From the NCBI GenBank assembly GCA_030740295.1, contig JASLXP010000531.1, forward strand, positions 1 to 8,451: 8,451 bases of DNA, in the 5' to 3' direction. Under the pieces are notes generated by a model. It saw nothing but the letters and a program-made list of their open reading frames with translations, made no database searches and was not told the origin of the DNA. The stretch's first letter is position 1; every line of letters begins with the position of its first letter. Both the position numbers and the translations under genes were made by a program. This document shows positions 1-5,633 of this stretch, piece after piece. The DNA comes from Planctomycetota bacterium. Its GTDB lineage: Bacteria > Planctomycetota > PUPC01 > JACPCR01.

Positions 1-458
1 GAGACTGCCGCGAACATGCCGTGACCGGTGAACTCGTTGCCATTCTGATCGGTGAATGTCATTCCCTTGGCTTTAGGATTGCGGCGGTTGCCGGAAGTGA
101 ACGAGACAAAGAGTAGCGGTCCTTCATCGAGCCGTTTCAAAACCAATCGCTGTCGGCCCCCGATCGGCGGGAAGGGACTGTCCTTGTAGGACCAGGTCTC
201 TCCCAGGTCGCCAGAGATGCTGATCGGCATCCGACCGTTTATCGTGTCGCCGCGTCCCAACGCAAGCAGGCGACCGTCGCTCAACTCAGCAACCTTGGCA
301 TGAATACCGGCGATCGTTCCTTCACCTTTGCCGCCTTCGGTAAACTTCGGTTTCGGTTTGCCTTCGCCCGGATCGCTCCAACTTTTGCCGCCGTCATGAC
401 TGATGTGCAATGCAGGCACTGTCGTGCGCAGGCAGATCAGGCCGATTGGGATAAACTT
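1..458 (-). pseudogene. Truncated sialidase (BNR/Asp-box) gene fragment, runs off left edge
   Basis: The minus strand is open from a stop at 461-459 down to base 1. It encodes part of a sialidase-like beta-propeller. Two Asp boxes (SxDxGxxW) are visible: SHDGGKSW at 401-378 and SGDLGETW at 215-192. Between them are family-like stretches such as AELSDGRLLALGRGD and, later, EGPLLFVSFTSGNRR. Sialidases cleave terminal sialic acids from glycans, usually outside the cytoplasm. The N-terminal part expected ahead of the first Asp box is absent: residues upstream of HISHDGG do not read as sialidase, there is no in-frame ATG, and no signal peptide is seen. The loss of homology at about 408 coincides with the start of an ~85-bp repeat. 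I infer a 5'-truncated remnant; a frameshift is the alternative. The 3' end lies outside the window. The neighbouring esterase gene would suit a sialoglycan-related locus. Confidence 0.72.
378..401 (-). other. Asp box (BNR motif) of the sialidase fragment
   Basis: This encodes SHDGGKSW, an exact match to the SxDxGxxW Asp-box consensus of sialidase propellers. A second one, SGDLGETW, lies at 192-215 on the same strand and frame. Together they fix the family and the strand. Confidence 0.8.
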
Positions 459-488
459 TCACTATCGGAAGGTGTCCCGGGGCGGGCG
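407..488 (+). repeat. ~85-bp dispersed repeat, copy A
   Basis: This stretch aligns by hand with 3604-3688 at roughly 70% identity. The best-preserved core is TGGGATAmACTTTC (447-460 here, 3643-3656 in the other copy), followed by a CGAAGG-like stretch and a C/G-run near CCCGGG. Both copies are in the same orientation and just outside the 992-codon esterase gene. The left edge coincides with the point where the sialidase fragment loses homology. It may be the end of a decayed mobile element or an intergenic repeat family. It does not look coding: frames through it are short and unlike any family. Confidence 0.6.
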
Positions 489-588
489 ACAACCAGCCGG
501 TCTTATCTGATGAGGCCAGACACCAGTGCCCCGACGAGACGACCGAAGCGAGTCGAGTCATGACCCACCAACACCGTAGTTAAACCAC
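489..588. other. Spacer upstream of the esterase gene
   Basis: About 100 bases between repeat A and the esterase start. No convincing sigma-70 promoter or Shine-Dalgarno is visible; the bases just before the ATG at 589 are T/A/C-rich without GGAG. A CAGACACCA motif at 517-525 recurs at 3587-3595 and, as CAGACACTA, at 3609-3617. Confidence 0.4.
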
Positions 589-3567
589 ATGAATCTCAAA
601 CCTATCCTCCTTACCTTCACCCTCCTGCTTGTCTGCAGCTTCGCCACCTCCGAGCCTCAACCCGTCGCCGCCATCCAGCTCGGCGCGCCATTTCGCGACA
701 ACGCCGTCCTTCAGCGCGACATGCCCGTCCCAGTCTGGGGCTGGAGTAAGCCCGGCACGAAGATCACCGTCGAATTCGCCGGCCAAAAGAAAACCGCCTC
801 CGCCGGCAAAGACGGCAAATGGATGCTCAAACTCGACCCCATGAAAGCCCACGCCACGCCGCGGACCATGACGGTCTCTTCATCAACCATCAACCATCAA
901 CCATTAACCATCTCCAACATCCTCGTCGGCGAGGTCTGGATGGCTTCCGGCCAATCCAACATGCAGTGGAAGGTGGGTAAGAGCACCTGCTCCAAGCTGA
1001 AAGTCGAAGCAAAAGGCAACGTCGCGCCAATCCGCGAGTTCGAGGTGACCAGCGTCGTTGCGATGCTGCATCCGATCGAAAAGGCGGACGGCGCGTGGAA
1101 GAACGGCGACTACGGCAATTACAGCGCGATCGCTTTTGCCTTTGCCCACAAACTCTACGACGAATTGGGTGTCCCTATCGGCATCCTGAACTGTTCGTTC
1201 AGTCAGACCGCCATCCAGGCATGGGTGCCCCGCGTCGGATTCAAGGATGCCAAAGACGAATACACCCGGGCCATCTACAGGAGAGTTCTCGAGACCGATC
1301 CGACCACACCCGAACATGAGGCCGCCTGGAGCGCGTTCTATCAGAGCATCGAAGACACCCTCAAAGCGAACGCAGAACGAGTGAAAAAGGGAGAGGCGCC
1401 TGAATCCGTTTCCACCAAGACACCGGGCAACATGAGCGGCAACCGCGACGCTTCGTGGCTGTTCAACGGCCGGCTCAGTCCGGTCGTGCCTTACGCCATC
1501 CGTGGCGCAATCTGGAATCAGGGCTACGCCAACATGGGCGAAGGGCTTCCCTACTACCACAACCTGCATAGCCTGGTGCGCGGGTGGCGGATCGTGTGGG
1601 GCAAGCCGGTTTTGCCGGTCTATTTCCATCAGTTTTATTGCCCCAATCAAAAGGGCGAATGGAACAACAGTCCCACCATCGGCAGCACCGCCGAGATGCG
1701 CCTTGGCACCTGGCTCGCCCGCGACATCCCCAAAGCCAAAATGGCCAGCCGGCTCGCCCGCTACATCCCCAACGCCAACATGGCCAGCCAGATCGATGTC
1801 ACCGGCGGGATACATTACCGGCACAAGGCCGTGCCCGGCCAGCGCCTGGCCCTGCACGCGCTGAAAAATCAGTACGGCAAAGACATCGTCGCCGACGGCC
1901 CGATGTTCAAATCCTACACCGTGAAAGGCGGCAAACTTATAGTGGAGTTTGAACATGCCGAAGGCGGACCGGTAGTCGCCGAAACCGGCAGCAATGCTAT
2001 CGGCAGAGGAAAGGGCGCCACCGGTTTCGCCGACCCGAAGATCATCGAAGACGGCGACGATAGGGTGAAGCTCTTCTACCTCGCCGACGGGAGCCGCGTC
2101 TGGCATCCGGCCGCGATGAAGATCGAAGGCGAAAAGGTCGTGCTTACATCGTCAAACGTGAAATCTCCCCGCGGCGTCTCGTACGCCACCGGCGGCGTAG
2201 GTTTCCAGCCCAACCTTTACAACAAGGCGCTGCTGCCGATGACGCCGTTCATCTACTACGACAACAGACTCGTCACCAGTAAAACCTGGCCGGACGAGAA
2301 ACTGAAAATCGCGGACGTCGTGCCCAACCCCAATGCCGTCGGCAAGAAATACGAGTGGCGCAAGATGCCGCTCCTCAGCCCGCAGTTCCGTGACAACGCT
2401 GTCCTCCAGGCCGGAGTTCCCGTCACGATCTGGGGCTCCGTCCTTCACGACCATGGATATGAAGCCGAAGGCGAAGCGGTCATCAAGTTCAGCTTCGCGG
2501 GCGTTGAAAAGACAATCCCGGTCACCGATGACTCGCCCCACATCGTCACCCTGGCGCCTGGGCAGTCACGATACCCGGTCGGCCCCAAGGAGTGGCGGGT
2601 CACCGTGCCGCCCATGAAGGCCAGCGCCGAGCCGAAAACCCTGAAGGTGACGTTCCTGATCGATGGCGAAGTCGCTCACGAGCGAGTCGTCGAGAACATC
2701 GTCTTTGGAAACGTCTGGTTTGTCGCCGCTCCGCCGGTAAAGCTGAACGCTCCAATCACCGAAAAATCCGCCGCCCCCGTCCGCATGATGAGGCGCAAGG
2801 CCAAACGCTTCAGCTCGCGTACCCCGAGCCGTTACAGCGTATGCGTCTCCCGCACCCCGAAGAACCGCTTCGCCTGCGAATGGATGGCAGCTTCAGGTTT
2901 CGCCGCCGCCCTCGGCCACAAGATCGGCAGCAAGACCGGCAACCCGGTAGGCATCATCTTCATGCAGAGCGCCATGACCAGCATGGGACGAGGCAAGCCG
3001 TCGGTGAATCTCATCGGATTGAAGAGCTGGATTCCCGCCGAAGCACTCAGAAACGCTCCCAGCCTCATGGGCGACTACAGGAACCTGGCCGCAGCACTCC
3101 CCGGCAATCCCTACTACGACGCAAACGTGCGCCGCTATATCGCGGCGTGGAAAAAATATTGGGGCGAGTACATCCCAGAGATGATCGCAACAAAGGAAGT
3201 TCCGGACGGCGTCGCCTGGGGCAGCTACCCGGCCCTGACCAGTTCGATCACCAGCAAGGCATCGGAGGTCTACAACGTAATGGTGCACTCGTTCACCCCC
3301 GCCGGCCTAAGAGGGATCATCTTCCTCACCAGCCCGGCGATGGTCACCAAAGACGAGGGAGCCAACTTCGGCGAACAACTCTCCGTCCTGGGCAACTCCT
3401 GGAAGGAAAAGTTCGGAGGCAGAGATCCCCACTTTATCTACACGATCCCAGGCAAAGCGCTCGCCCCAAAAGTCACCCAGTCCAAGAAGATTAAAGGCAC
3501 CACCACGAGTGTCGAGGTCGGAGACTGGTCAGAGGTCACAAAAGTAATCGAAGCAGCGGTGAAGTGA
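589..3567 (+). CDS. Secreted two-module sialate O-acetylesterase-like protein
   Basis: This 992-residue protein starts with a hydrophobic signal peptide (about residues 1-21, no good lipobox), so it is probably exported. Module 1 (about 30-560) matches the sialate O-acetylesterase (SASA) family. It has a beta-sandwich-like lead-in FRDNAVLQ (35-42), then GEVWMASGQSNMQW with the nucleophile Ser123 in GQSNM. It also has LFNGRLSPVVPYAIRGAIW (from about 291) and GGIHYRHKAVPGQRLAL near 406, which holds the likely catalytic His (His409 or His412). Such enzymes remove O-acetyl groups from sialic acids; other acetylated sugars are possible. Module 2 (about 593-992) repeats the plan, with FRDNAVLQ at 600-607 and a YNVMVHSFTPAGLRGII segment at about 895. 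Where GQSNM should be it has APPVK (Pro716 in place of Ser), so it is probably non-catalytic. The protein is about 1.5-2 times the usual family length. Two internal tandem repeats (7 bp and 39 bp) are described separately. There is no clear Shine-Dalgarno, but the signal peptide supports this start. Confidence 0.85.
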   Translation: MNLKPILLTFTLLLVCSFATSEPQPVAAIQLGAPFRDNAVLQRDMPVPVWGWSKPGTKITVEFAGQKKTASAGKDGKWMLKLDPMKAHATPRTMTVSSSTINHQPLTISNILVGEVWMASGQSNMQWKVGKSTCSKLKVEAKGNVAPIREFEVTSVVAMLHPIEKADGAWKNGDYGNYSAIAFAFAHKLYDELGVPIGILNCSFSQTAIQAWVPRVGFKDAKDEYTRAIYRRVLETDPTTPEHEAAWSAFYQSIEDTLKANAERVKKGEAPESVSTKTPGNMSGNRDASWLFNGRLSPVVPYAIRGAIWNQGYANMGEGLPYYHNLHSLVRGWRIVWGKPVLPVYFHQFYCPNQKGEWNNSPTIGSTAEMRLGTWLARDIPKAKMASRLARYIPNANMASQIDVTGGIHYRHKAVPGQRLALHALKNQYGKDIVADGPMFKSYTVKGGKLIVEFEHAEGGPVVAETGSNAIGRGKGATGFADPKIIEDGDDRVKLFYLADGSRVWHPAAMKIEGEKVVLTSSNVKSPRGVSYATGGVGFQPNLYNKALLPMTPFIYYDNRLVTSKTWPDEKLKIADVVPNPNAVGKKYEWRKMPLLSPQFRDNAVLQAGVPVTIWGSVLHDHGYEAEGEAVIKFSFAGVEKTIPVTDDSPHIVTLAPGQSRYPVGPKEWRVTVPPMKASAEPKTLKVTFLIDGEVAHERVVENIVFGNVWFVAAPPVKLNAPITEKSAAPVRMMRRKAKRFSSRTPSRYSVCVSRTPKNRFACEWMAASGFAAALGHKIGSKTGNPVGIIFMQSAMTSMGRGKPSVNLIGLKSWIPAEALRNAPSLMGDYRNLAAALPGNPYYDANVRRYIAAWKKYWGEYIPEMIATKEVPDGVAWGSYPALTSSITSKASEVYNVMVHSFTPAGLRGIIFLTSPAMVTKDEGANFGEQLSVLGNSWKEKFGGRDPHFIYTIPGKALAPKVTQSKKIKGTTTSVEVGDWSEVTKVIEAAVK
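881..908 (+). repeat. 7-bp tandem repeat inside the esterase gene
   Basis: Four head-to-tail CATCAAC units; the fourth is CATTAAC, and CATC of a fifth follows. The unit is not a multiple of three, so the encoded residues (STINHQPLTIS) change with each unit. Gain or loss of one unit would shift the frame just before the catalytic GQSNM. The stretch lies in the loop ahead of ISNILVGEVW. Confidence 0.85.
1714..1791 (+). repeat. 39-bp in-frame tandem duplication in the esterase gene
   Basis: Two consecutive 39-bp units (1714-1752 and 1753-1791) encode LARDIPKAKMASR and LARYIPNANMASQ. The family normally has one such segment (an IPNTGMA-like strand) before the conserved IDxG/His region, so the protein carries one extra copy. 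The units differ at several positions, so the duplication is not brand new or has been under selection. Confidence 0.85.
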
Positions 3568-3603
3568 CGGGGCGGTCGGTCGCGATCAGACACCAAAGTT
3601 GGC

Positions 3604-3688
3604 GCAAACAGACACTATGCAGCGCGGGCGGGTCAGGGCGTATGGGATACACTTTCTGCTTCCGAAGGGCTTCCCCGGGCCGCCTGCT
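3604..3688 (+). repeat. ~85-bp dispersed repeat, copy B
   Basis: This is the partner of 407-488, in the same orientation and about 3.2 kb away. It shares GGGATACACTTTC and flanking blocks such as TCAGGsCG just before. The two copies bracket the esterase gene as direct repeats, with diverged sequence (about 70% identical by hand alignment), which suggests an old event or separate insertions of one repeat family. Confidence 0.6.
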
Positions 3689-3766
3689 GCCACGATAGGG
3701 CAATGCGGAAACCTATACGCTGGTCGGTGACACACTTGGACGGGTGATGATCGAATTAATCAGAAA

Positions 3767-3772
3767 AAGGAG
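3767..3772 (+). promoter_or_regulatory. Ribosome binding site of moxR
   Basis: AAGGAG sits 8 bases before the ATG at 3781. It is a near-ideal Shine-Dalgarno and fixes the moxR start; the upstream esterase gene has none. Confidence 0.8.
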
Positions 3773-3780
3773 AATAACCC

Positions 3781-4806
3781 ATGTCGACTGAAGCTGATGA
3801 CGTACAGGCCGTGGAAGAACTCGGCAAGGCAAGAGACGCGATTGTCGCCGAACTGCGCAAGGTGATCGTCGGGATGGATGACGTCATTGACGAGATGATG
3901 ATCGCCATCTTTGCGCGAGGACACTGCCTGCTGGTGGGTGTGCCCGGGCTGGCGAAGACGCTGCTGGTGAGCTCTCTGGCGCAGACCATGTCGCTTTCTT
4001 TCAAGCGTATCCAGTTCACGCCTGACCTGATGCCGTCGGATATTACCGGCACGGAACTGCTTCAGGAGGATCCGGAGACGCACGAACGCAGGTTCAAGTT
4101 TCAGAGGGGGCCGGTGTTCACGAATCTGCTGCTCGCTGACGAAATCAACAGAACTCCGCCGAAGACGCAGGCCGCGCTTCTGGAGGCGATGCAGGAGAAG
4201 CGGGTGTCATCCGGCGGCGAAGACTACAAGCTCGATGAGCCCTTCTTTGTTCTGGCGACGCAGAATCCGATCGAGCAGGAAGGGACGTATCCTTTGCCTG
4301 AGGCGCAACTGGACAGGTTTCTCTTCAACATCCTGGTCAAATATCCCAGCCAATCCGAAGAGCTGGACATTGTGCGCACTGTGACCACCGACGACGAGCC
4401 TGAGCTCAAGGAGGTGGTGGAAGGGCCTTCCATCATCGAATTCCAGCACCTTGTCCGCCGGATTCCCGTTCCTGAACATGTTTCTGAATACGCAGTGGCA
4501 TTGGCTCGTGCGACGCGGCCCGATGAATCGGAGTCGCCGGAATTTGTCAAGAAGCTCATGGCCTGGGGTGCAGGGCCGCGCGCATCGTTGAATCTCATTC
4601 TTGCCGGGAAGGCGAGAGCGGCATTGCGCGGCCGCTGCCACGTGGCGATCGACGATATCCAGGCCCTGTGCCTGCCGATCCTGCGACATCGAATTATCCC
4701 CAACTTCGCCGCCCGTTCCGAAGGGATGACGCCGGACGCACTGATTACGAAGCTCCTGGAGGAGATTCCCTCAGGCGAGAAGTTGTATGAGCAGAAGGTG
4801 GGGTGA
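3781..4806 (+). CDS. moxR: MoxR-family AAA+ ATPase
   Basis: This 341-residue cytoplasmic ATPase has normal family length. Walker A is GVPGLAKT (53-60) and Walker B LLLADE (116-121), followed by the MoxR hallmark INRTPPKTQAALLEAMQE. Sensor 1 lies in ATQNPIEQEGTYPLPEAQLDRF (Asn162), with the arginine finger candidate Arg179. Sensor 2 is GPRAS (265-269, Arg267) in the C-terminal lid. All key residues are intact. MoxR ATPases are believed to work as chaperone-like hexamers with vWA-domain partners encoded beside them, in stress, envelope or complex-assembly roles. Here the partners would be the DUF58 protein and the BatA-like protein downstream. A strong Shine-Dalgarno supports the start. The gene is unusual only in being separated from its expected next gene by about 0.8 kb of mobile-element sequence. 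Confidence 0.95.
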   Translation: MSTEADDVQAVEELGKARDAIVAELRKVIVGMDDVIDEMMIAIFARGHCLLVGVPGLAKTLLVSSLAQTMSLSFKRIQFTPDLMPSDITGTELLQEDPETHERRFKFQRGPVFTNLLLADEINRTPPKTQAALLEAMQEKRVSSGGEDYKLDEPFFVLATQNPIEQEGTYPLPEAQLDRFLFNILVKYPSQSEELDIVRTVTTDDEPELKEVVEGPSIIEFQHLVRRIPVPEHVSEYAVALARATRPDESESPEFVKKLMAWGAGPRASLNLILAGKARAALRGRCHVAIDDIQALCLPILRHRIIPNFAARSEGMTPDALITKLLEEIPSGEKLYEQKVG

Positions 4807-4901
4807 GATGCAGATTAGGAAAGAGACGCCCGTTGGCCGAAGGGTCAACATCACCGTAGTCGGGGCATCGCCCCAGGAAGCAGATTAGGAAAGAGACGCT
4901 C

Positions 4902-4918
4902 GTTGGCCGAAGGCCAAC
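4902..4918 (+). repeat. Hairpin A, left array (best copy)
   Basis: GTTGGCC-GAA-GGCCAAC, a perfect 7-bp stem with a 3-base loop. A damaged copy starts at 4832, and a third copy (TGGCC-GAA-GGCCA) is at 4971-4983. Confidence 0.85.
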
Positions 4919-4928
4919 ATCACCGTAG

Positions 4929-4947
4929 CCTGGGGCAACGCCCCAGG
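4929..4947 (+). repeat. Hairpin B (REP-type) with GTAG foot, left array
   Basis: CCTGGGGC-AAC-GCCCCAGG, a perfect 8-bp stem with a 3-base loop, directly preceded by GTAG (4925-4928). Unit 1 has the same arrangement with a weaker stem (4862-4874, GTAG at 4856-4859). No T-tract follows, so it is not a typical intrinsic terminator. Confidence 0.85.
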
Positions 4948-4970
4948 ATCGCGGAGCAGACAATCATTAT

Positions 4971-4983
4971 TGGCCGAAGGCCA
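4971..4983 (+). repeat. Hairpin A, gene-proximal left copy
   Basis: TGGCC-GAA-GGCCA followed by a CACC block and a decayed hairpin B (CCTGGCG near 4997), 44 bases before the transposase start. It mirrors the gene-proximal copy at 5516-5528. Confidence 0.7.
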
Positions 4984-5014
4984 TATTCACCATCATCCTG
5001 GCGTATTACGTCAC

Positions 5015-5020
5015 GGAAGG
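5015..5020 (+). promoter_or_regulatory. Ribosome binding site of the transposase
   Basis: GGAAGG lies 7 bases before the ATG at 5028 and supports that start. Confidence 0.7.
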
Positions 5021-5027
5021 AAATCCC

Positions 5028-5480
5028 ATGCCCCAATCGCTCACCCGGCTCTACGCCCATCTGATTTTTGGTACCAAGAACCGGCACCCATTCCTTGATG
5101 AAGAAATCCGCCCTCGTGTCCATGCATACCTCGCAACGATCATTCGAGACATGGATTCCCCTTACGTTGTTGTTGGGGGTGTCTCCGATCATGTGCACAT
5201 CCTCTTCGACATGGGAAAGATGCACGCGCCGGTGAAGTTCGTTGAGCAAGTGAAGAGAGAGTCATCCAAATTCGTGAAGACGCTTGGAGCGAAATACAAG
5301 AGTTTCTTTTGGCAGCGTGGATATGGAATGTTTTCTGTCAGCCCTACGCACCTTGCGGATGTCGAGGAATACGTCCGTAAACAAGAAGAGCATCATAAGA
5401 AGAGATCATTCCAGGAAGAGTTCCGTGAGTTTCTGACGCGTTACGGTATCGAATTCAATGAAGAGTACGTCTGGGATTGA
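5028..5480 (+). CDS. tnpA: HUH-Y1 transposase, IS200/REP-associated (RAYT-like)
   Basis: This 150-residue protein matches the single-strand DNA Y1 transposases of the IS200/IS605 and REP-associated groups in full. The HUH motif is DHVHIL with His55 and His57. The catalytic helix is EEYVRKQEEHHKKRSF, with nucleophile Tyr115 and the metal-ligand Gln119 four residues later. Other family marks are the N-terminal LTRLYAHLIFGTKNR and WQRGYGMFSVS. All expected catalytic residues are present and the frame is uninterrupted, so it could be active. The enzyme would nick and rejoin single-stranded DNA at hairpin sequences; the flanking GTAG-footed hairpins are the likely substrates. Codon choice is visibly more A/T-tolerant than in its neighbours, as expected of a mobile gene. 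No accessory tnpB is present. Whether it belongs to a REP-linked or a plain IS200 clade needs a phylogeny. Confidence 0.93.
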   Translation: MPQSLTRLYAHLIFGTKNRHPFLDEEIRPRVHAYLATIIRDMDSPYVVVGGVSDHVHILFDMGKMHAPVKFVEQVKRESSKFVKTLGAKYKSFFWQRGYGMFSVSPTHLADVEEYVRKQEEHHKKRSFQEEFREFLTRYGIEFNEEYVWD

Positions 5481-5515
5481 ACCAGCACAAAAATGTAGCC
5501 CGACAGAGGTGTACA

Positions 5516-5528
5516 TGGCCTTCGGCCA
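5516..5528 (-). repeat. Hairpin A, gene-proximal right copy (inverted)
   Basis: TGGCC-TTC-GGCCA on the plus strand, the reverse complement of the left-hand hairpin A. It lies 35 bases after the transposase stop and exactly 70 bp from the next copy at 5586. Confidence 0.8.
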
Positions 5529-5553
5529 AAACCGATCGTCTATTCATCGAATA

Positions 5554-5572
5554 CCTGGGGCGTTGCCCCAGG
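5554..5572 (-). repeat. Hairpin B (REP-type) with GTAG foot, right array (inverted)
   Basis: CCTGGGGC-GTT-GCCCCAGG, the reverse complement of 4929-4947. It is followed on the plus strand by CTAC (5573-5576), which is GTAG at its foot on the minus strand. The CACCGTAG linker seen on the left is fully conserved here in inverse orientation. Confidence 0.85.
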
Positions 5573-5585
5573 CTACGGTGAGACA

Positions 5586-5598
5586 TGGCCTTCGGCCA
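5586..5598 (-). repeat. Hairpin A, outer right copy (inverted)
   Basis: A second TGGCC-TTC-GGCCA, 70 bp after the copy at 5516 and 35 bases before the DUF58 start codon. It marks the right limit of the recognisable element. Confidence 0.8.
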
Positions 5599-5633
5599 TT
5601 AAGAGCCTATCAACCACCGCGATCTGATTAACC

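Larger units (their letters stand above)
3568..3780. other. Intergenic region between esterase and moxR
   Basis: 213 bases containing repeat copy B and two CAGACACyA motifs spaced 22 bp apart (3587-3595 and 3609-3617). I see no terminator hairpin with a T-tract after the esterase gene. A moxR promoter is expected here but none is convincing. The Shine-Dalgarno of moxR lies at the right end. Confidence 0.5.
4810..4949 (+). repeat. Two ~70-bp tandem units of the left REP array
   Basis: Unit 1 (4810-4879) and unit 2 (4880-4949) both begin GCAGATTAGGAAAGAGACG. Each carries hairpin A, a CATCACCGTAG linker and hairpin B. They differ by a few substitutions and two compensating 1-base indels. In unit 1 hairpin A is damaged (GGCCGAAGGGTCAA) and hairpin B is shorter (GGGGC-ATC-GCCCC), so unit 2 is the better-preserved copy. 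Confidence 0.85.
4810..5598 (+). mobile_element. RAYT/IS200-like transposase gene with inverted REP-type arrays
   Basis: One small HUH transposase gene (5028-5480) is flanked on both sides by hairpin arrays. Left: hairpin A (GGCCGAAGGCC) and hairpin B (CCTGGGGC-AAC-GCCCCAGG) in two ~70-bp units, plus a third, lone hairpin A. Right: the same elements in inverse orientation, A'-B'-A'. Hairpin B is directly preceded by GTAG on its own strand at each copy. In REP/RAYT systems a GTAG tetranucleotide at the foot of the hairpin is recognised by the transposase, and inverted REPs flank the gene. Classical IS200/IS605 ends are not inverted, so the RAYT reading fits better. The outer limits given are those of the recognisable repeats. 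No target duplication is expected for this enzyme class and none was seen. Confidence 0.7.

Noticed and set aside
398..562. Short minus-strand frame that could supply the missing sialidase N-terminus by frameshift
   Set aside because: Its residues show no sialidase features, and most of it lies within repeat A and the spacer.
572..579. CACCGTAG upstream of the esterase gene, identical to the REP linker
   Set aside because: A single 8-base match with no hairpin after it; chance is sufficient.
904..2106. 400-codon open frame on the minus strand inside the esterase gene
   Set aside because: It lies wholly antisense to a gene with clear family motifs; its protein resembles no family and is explained by GC-rich codon bias.
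2592..3494. 300-codon plus-strand frame overlapping the 3' part of the esterase gene
   Set aside because: The product is extremely Arg/Pro/Gln-rich with no domain, typical of a shifted frame of a GC-rich gene.
3736..3762. Possible sigma-70 promoter for moxR (TTGGAC then TAATCA)
   Set aside because: The spacing is 15, the -10 match is poor, and it would place the start site almost on the Shine-Dalgarno.
4808..4888. 26-codon frame right after moxR
   Set aside because: It consists of REP repeat sequence and has no family resemblance.
4929..4947. Hairpin B as an intrinsic terminator for moxR
   Set aside because: No T-tract follows and the same hairpin recurs in inverse orientation on the other side, so a REP role explains it better.
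4810..4983. CRISPR array
   Set aside because: Repeats are hairpin pairs with near-identical unit contents, only two full units, and no unique spacers or cas genes.
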